From: Streptomyces shenzhenensis
Lineage (GTDB): Bacteria; Actinomycetota; Actinomycetes; Streptomycetales; Streptomycetaceae
DNA: 64,000 nucleotides
Reading direction: 5' to 3'
NCBI RefSeq assembly: GCF_003688995.1
Contig: NZ_PENI01000035.1
Span: 1 to 64,000 of the forward strand
Below, one piece after another: positions 59,456 through 64,000 of the stretch. Made by a program: the position numbers and the translations under genes. Below the pieces are notes generated by a model that did not search any database, had not been told where the DNA came from, and saw only the letters and a program-made list of their open reading frames with translations. Position 1 is the stretch's first letter, and every line of letters starts with the position of its first letter.

Positions 59456-60061
59456 TCAACGCGCCAGTATCAGGCTCATGGCCTCGGCACGGGTCGTGGC
59501 GTCCCTGAGCTGACCGCGCACGGCTGACGTCGTGGTCTTGGCACCGGGCTTGCGGATGCCGCGCACGGACATGCACATGTGCTCGGCCTCGATGACGACG
59601 ATCACGCCCCGGGCCTCAAGGATCCGCACGAGGGAGTCGGCGATCTGCGTGGTGAGCCGTTCCTGCACCTGCAGACGACGGGCGAATACCTCCACCAGGC
59701 GCGCCAGCTTCGACAAACCGGTGATCTTGCCGCTCTCGGCCGGAATGTACCCAACATGCGCTACGCCATGAAATGGCAGCAGATGATGTTCACAGAGCGA
59801 CACGATCTCGATGTCCTTCACCAGGACCATCTCGTCATGCCCCAGATCGAACGTCGTCGTCAGAACATCTTCAGGCTCCTGTTTCAGCCCTGCCAGCAAC
59901 TCCCGGTACGCCCGCGCCACCCGGGCCGGGGTCTCCCTCAGGCCCTCGCGGTCCGGGTCCTCGCCGACCGCGATCAGGAGTTCCCGTACGGCGTTCTCGG
60001 CGCGCTTCTCGTCGAACTCGCCGATGGTGCCCTCGCCGTCCAAGGTCACGGGGTCGGTCAT
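59456..60061 (-). CDS. folE: GTP cyclohydrolase I
   Basis: This 201-aa enzyme opens the folate pathway by converting GTP to dihydroneopterin triphosphate. The zinc and active site lie in SLCEHHLLPFHGVAHVGYIP and in AEHMCMSVRG (third zinc Cys). KITGLSKLARLVEVFARRLQ is the family helix. An AGGAACGAGG ribosome site precedes ATG 60061. It is convergent with the folP-folK cluster, so all four folate genes lie within 5 kb but on two strands. Confidence 0.97.
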   Translation of the reverse strand: MTDPVTLDGEGTIGEFDEKRAENAVRELLIAVGEDPDREGLRETPARVARAYRELLAGLKQEPEDVLTTTFDLGHDEMVLVKDIEIVSLCEHHLLPFHGVAHVGYIPAESGKITGLSKLARLVEVFARRLQVQERLTTQIADSLVRILEARGVIVVIEAEHMCMSVRGIRKPGAKTTTSAVRGQLRDATTRAEAMSLILAR

Positions 60062-60101
60062 GGGGTACCTCGTTCCTGTCGCTCACATGCGGACATAAGG
60101 A

Positions 60102-60144
60102 AATGCCGCGCCCCCCAGGCTAGAACCCTGGGGGGCGCGGCATT
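60102..60144 (-). terminator. Hairpin terminator after ftsH
   Basis: Perfect 18-bp arms (60102-60119 and 60127-60144) flank a 7-nt loop; the stem contains GCCGCGCCCCCC. It lies between ftsH and folE on the minus strand and ends the tilS-hpt-ftsH operon. Confidence 0.75.
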
Positions 60145-60191
60145 CATTCCGGGGTTGGTGCGGCCACCGGGGCCGCACCATCCGCGGGCGG

Positions 60192-62231
<2,040 letters not shown>

Positions 62232-62418
62232 CCATACGGAGCGGTGTCGCCCCGTCCCTCCTGCCATAGTGAGTTTGATAAGACAGTTCTTCTGACGGTA
62301 CCCCAGCATTGTCGCCCGCTGTGGCACGGACGGCTGGCATTCCCGTCTCTGCATGCTCCAACGGCGCGAAACCCGCTGGGGTTCCCGATCGTCTTACAGC
62401 GTCGGCCCCGGATGAGGC

Positions 62419-62979
62419 TCAGCCGCCGTAGACATGAGGCGCGAGCGTACCGACGAACGGGAGATTGCGGTACTTCTCGGCGTAGTCGAGCCCGTAACCG
62501 ACGACGAACTCGTTGGGGATGTCGAATCCGACCCACTCCACATCGATGGCGACTTTGGCGGCCTCGGGCTTGCGCAGCAGCGTGCACACCTTGAGGGTGG
62601 CGGGCTCGCGCGAGCCGAGGTTGGAGATCAGCCAGGACAGGGTCAGGCCGGAGTCGATGATGTCCTCGACGACAAGGACGTGCTTGCCCTTGATGTCGGT
62701 GTCGAGGTCCTTGAGGATCCGCACGACGCCGGAGGACTGGGTGCCCGCGCCGTAGGAGGACACGGCCATCCAGTCCATGGTGACGGGGGTGGACAGTGCC
62801 CGGGCGAGGTCCGCCATGACCATCACGGCACCCTTGAGGACACCGACGATCAGCAGGTCCTTGCCCGCGTACTCCGCGTCGATCTTCGCGGCCAGCTCGA
62901 CCAGCTTCGCGTCGATCTCTTCCTTGGTGATGAGCACCTGCTGGAGGTCCCCACCCATGTCTTTCGCGTCCACCCGCAT
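62419..62979 (-). CDS. hpt: Hypoxanthine phosphoribosyltransferase
   Basis: This 186-aa purine salvage enzyme makes IMP or GMP from hypoxanthine or guanine and PRPP. The PRPP loop is VLVVEDIIDSGLTL, the flexible-loop SSYGAGTQSSG precedes it, and VGFDIPNEFVVGYGLDYAEK is the purine-binding end. ATG 62979 is the family start (MRVDAKDM). It lies between tilS and ftsH, an arrangement conserved across Gram-positive bacteria. TilS and Hpt are known to cooperate in B. subtilis ftsH regulation. Confidence 0.95.
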   Translation of the reverse strand: MRVDAKDMGGDLQQVLITKEEIDAKLVELAAKIDAEYAGKDLLIVGVLKGAVMVMADLARALSTPVTMDWMAVSSYGAGTQSSGVVRILKDLDTDIKGKHVLVVEDIIDSGLTLSWLISNLGSREPATLKVCTLLRKPEAAKVAIDVEWVGFDIPNEFVVGYGLDYAEKYRNLPFVGTLAPHVYGG

Positions 62980-63041
62980 CACTTTCGGTCGTCCCGCAGT
63001 TACGGCTCCGGCCCGTCCGGTCCCCCCGCGGAGGGTGGGAT

Positions 63042-64000
63042 TCAGCCTTGCCGAATCACCAGTCTGCCACCCTGGCGCTGGGCCACGACCTTGCCCGGGA
63101 GGTTGATGGCTCCCTGGCCGCGCCAGCCGGTGATCAGGCGGTCGACTTCCTCGATGTGGCGGGCGAACAGCGAACCGGCCGGTGCGCCGGCCTCGATGGC
63201 GGCGCTGCGCAGGACACGGCGGCGCACGGCGGGCGGCAGCGCGTAGAGCTTGGCGCACTCCAGGAGCCCGGTGGCGTCGCGTACGGCGGTCGCGGCCTGG
63301 ACGGCCCAGGCGTCGAGGGCGTCGGCGTCGTCGCGGGACAGTTGCGCCGTTCGGGCGAGCGCTTCGACGACGCCTTTGCCGAGTGCCTTCTCCAGGGCGG
63401 GCAGGCCTTCGTGGCGGAGCCGGGAACGTGTGTACGCCGGATCCGCGTTGTGCGGGTCGTCCCAGACCGGCAGGGACTGGACCATGCAGGCTTTGCGGGC
63501 GGTCTGCCGGTCGAGGTGGAGGAAGGGACGACGGTAACGGCCGCCGGCCCCCGAGACCGCGGCCATTCCGGACAGGGAGCGGATGCCGGAACCCCGGGCG
63601 AGGCCGAGCAGGACGGTTTCGGCTTGATCGTCGCGGGTATGGCCGAGCAGGATCGCTTCGGCACCGTGGTGGTCGGCGGCGGCGTCGAGGGCGGCGTAGC
63701 GGGCGTCGCGGGCGGCCGCTTCGGGCCCGCCCGTGCGGCCGACGCGCACGGCGACTGACTCGACCGGGTCCAGGCCGAGTTCGCGCAGCCGCAGCACGAC
63801 CTCGCCGGCGCGGGCGTCGGAGCCCGGCTGGAGGCCGTGGTCGACGGTGACGCCGCCGGCGCGGATGCCGAGTTTGGGGGCTTCGAAGGCGAGAGCGGAG
63901 GCGAGCGCCATGGAGTCGGCGCCGCCTGAGCACGCCACGAGCACGAGCGGGGAGGAGGGAGGCTCGTGCCCGGCGCGGTGGCCGCCGGTGTACGCACCCG
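63042..64000 (-). CDS. tilS: tRNA(Ile)-lysidine synthetase TilS (5' end beyond the window)
   Basis: This N-type ATP-pyrophosphatase converts C34 of tRNA-Ile (CAU) to lysidine. The PP-loop is ACSGGADSMALASALA, followed by VDHGLQPGSD and LGHTRDDQAETVLLGLARGS. The C-terminal part (about 60-70 residues) is the short actinobacterial substrate-binding domain. The frame stays open to base 64000, so the true start is outside the window. First known gene of the tilS-hpt-ftsH operon. Confidence 0.95.
   Translation of the reverse strand, partial: GAYTGGHRAGHEPPSSPLVLVACSGGADSMALASALAFEAPKLGIRAGGVTVDHGLQPGSDARAGEVVLRLRELGLDPVESVAVRVGRTGGPEAAARDARYAALDAAADHHGAEAILLGHTRDDQAETVLLGLARGSGIRSLSGMAAVSGAGGRYRRPFLHLDRQTARKACMVQSLPVWDDPHNADPAYTRSRLRHEGLPALEKALGKGVVEALARTAQLSRDDADALDAWAVQAATAVRDATGLLECAKLYALPPAVRRRVLRSAAIEAGAPAGSLFARHIEEVDRLITGWRGQGAINLPGKVVAQRQGGRLVIRQG

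Overview
The window is high-GC (about 72%), gene-dense actinobacterial chromosome. Lsr2, SigE-CseABC, DisA, a PQQ-type Ser/Thr kinase, a SCO3374-family protein and many GTG starts all point to Streptomyces. From memory, the gene order resembles the conserved S. coelicolor segment from trpS1 (SCO3334) to tilS (SCO3406). I see no phage, CRISPR array, tRNA gene or secondary-metabolite cluster. This is core chromosome, and most of the novelty lies in regulatory DNA, small repeats and a few unusual proteins.

Layout. 1-606: the 5' end of a 16S rRNA gene with its leader and promoter, read leftward. 604-1795: trpS behind a Trp-codon leader peptide and attenuator. 1873-6250: proC, an ABC-2 exporter with a large palindromic operator, a methyltransferase, a membrane protein and an SH3 protein, all leftward. 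6435-14142: a PQQ Ser/Thr kinase, ilvD, a TetR regulator, a sugar isomerase-like protein, Ppx/GppA and a Cys-rich protein. 14411-20927: a membrane-anchored sigma/zinc-finger fusion, then radA-disA, a membrane protein and mutY (genome integrity). 21194-24534: the cell-envelope stress operon sigE-cseA-cseB-cseC. 24912-29473: a VOC protein with an AraC remnant, an MFS exporter with its TetR repressor, an M23 peptidase and a frameshifted gene. 29576-35800: clpC, SCO3374, lsr2, argA, a BlaI-type repressor and small proteins. 35902-41353: a tightly overlapping cofactor operon (DUF2520-panC-nadB-nadC-coaX). 41558-46770: a PLP lyase, an ArsR regulator, a P-loop protein and a two-component system. 46889-49307: a MidA/NDUFAF7-type methyltransferase convergent with a stand-alone nuoD. 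49339-55992: bacterial PH proteins, a coiled-coil membrane protein, an esterase and a DUF2156 protein. 56114-64000: folP, folB, folK and folE, then tilS-hpt-ftsH.

Common threads. Two identical 166-bp hairpin elements with CTAG ends sit in convergent gene junctions and supply stop codons to the neighbouring genes. Many start codons have a TANNNT box exactly 6-7 bp upstream, which implies widespread leaderless mRNAs. Two promoters (radA and folB) match the RecA-independent (PafBC-type) DNA-damage motif TGTCRGTG-N8-TANNNT. Several regulators have long, near-perfect dyads at their own or neighbouring promoters.

All calls come from reading the sequence and from family knowledge recalled without a database. 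Start codons were chosen by RBS, leaderless -10 spacing or remembered family length.
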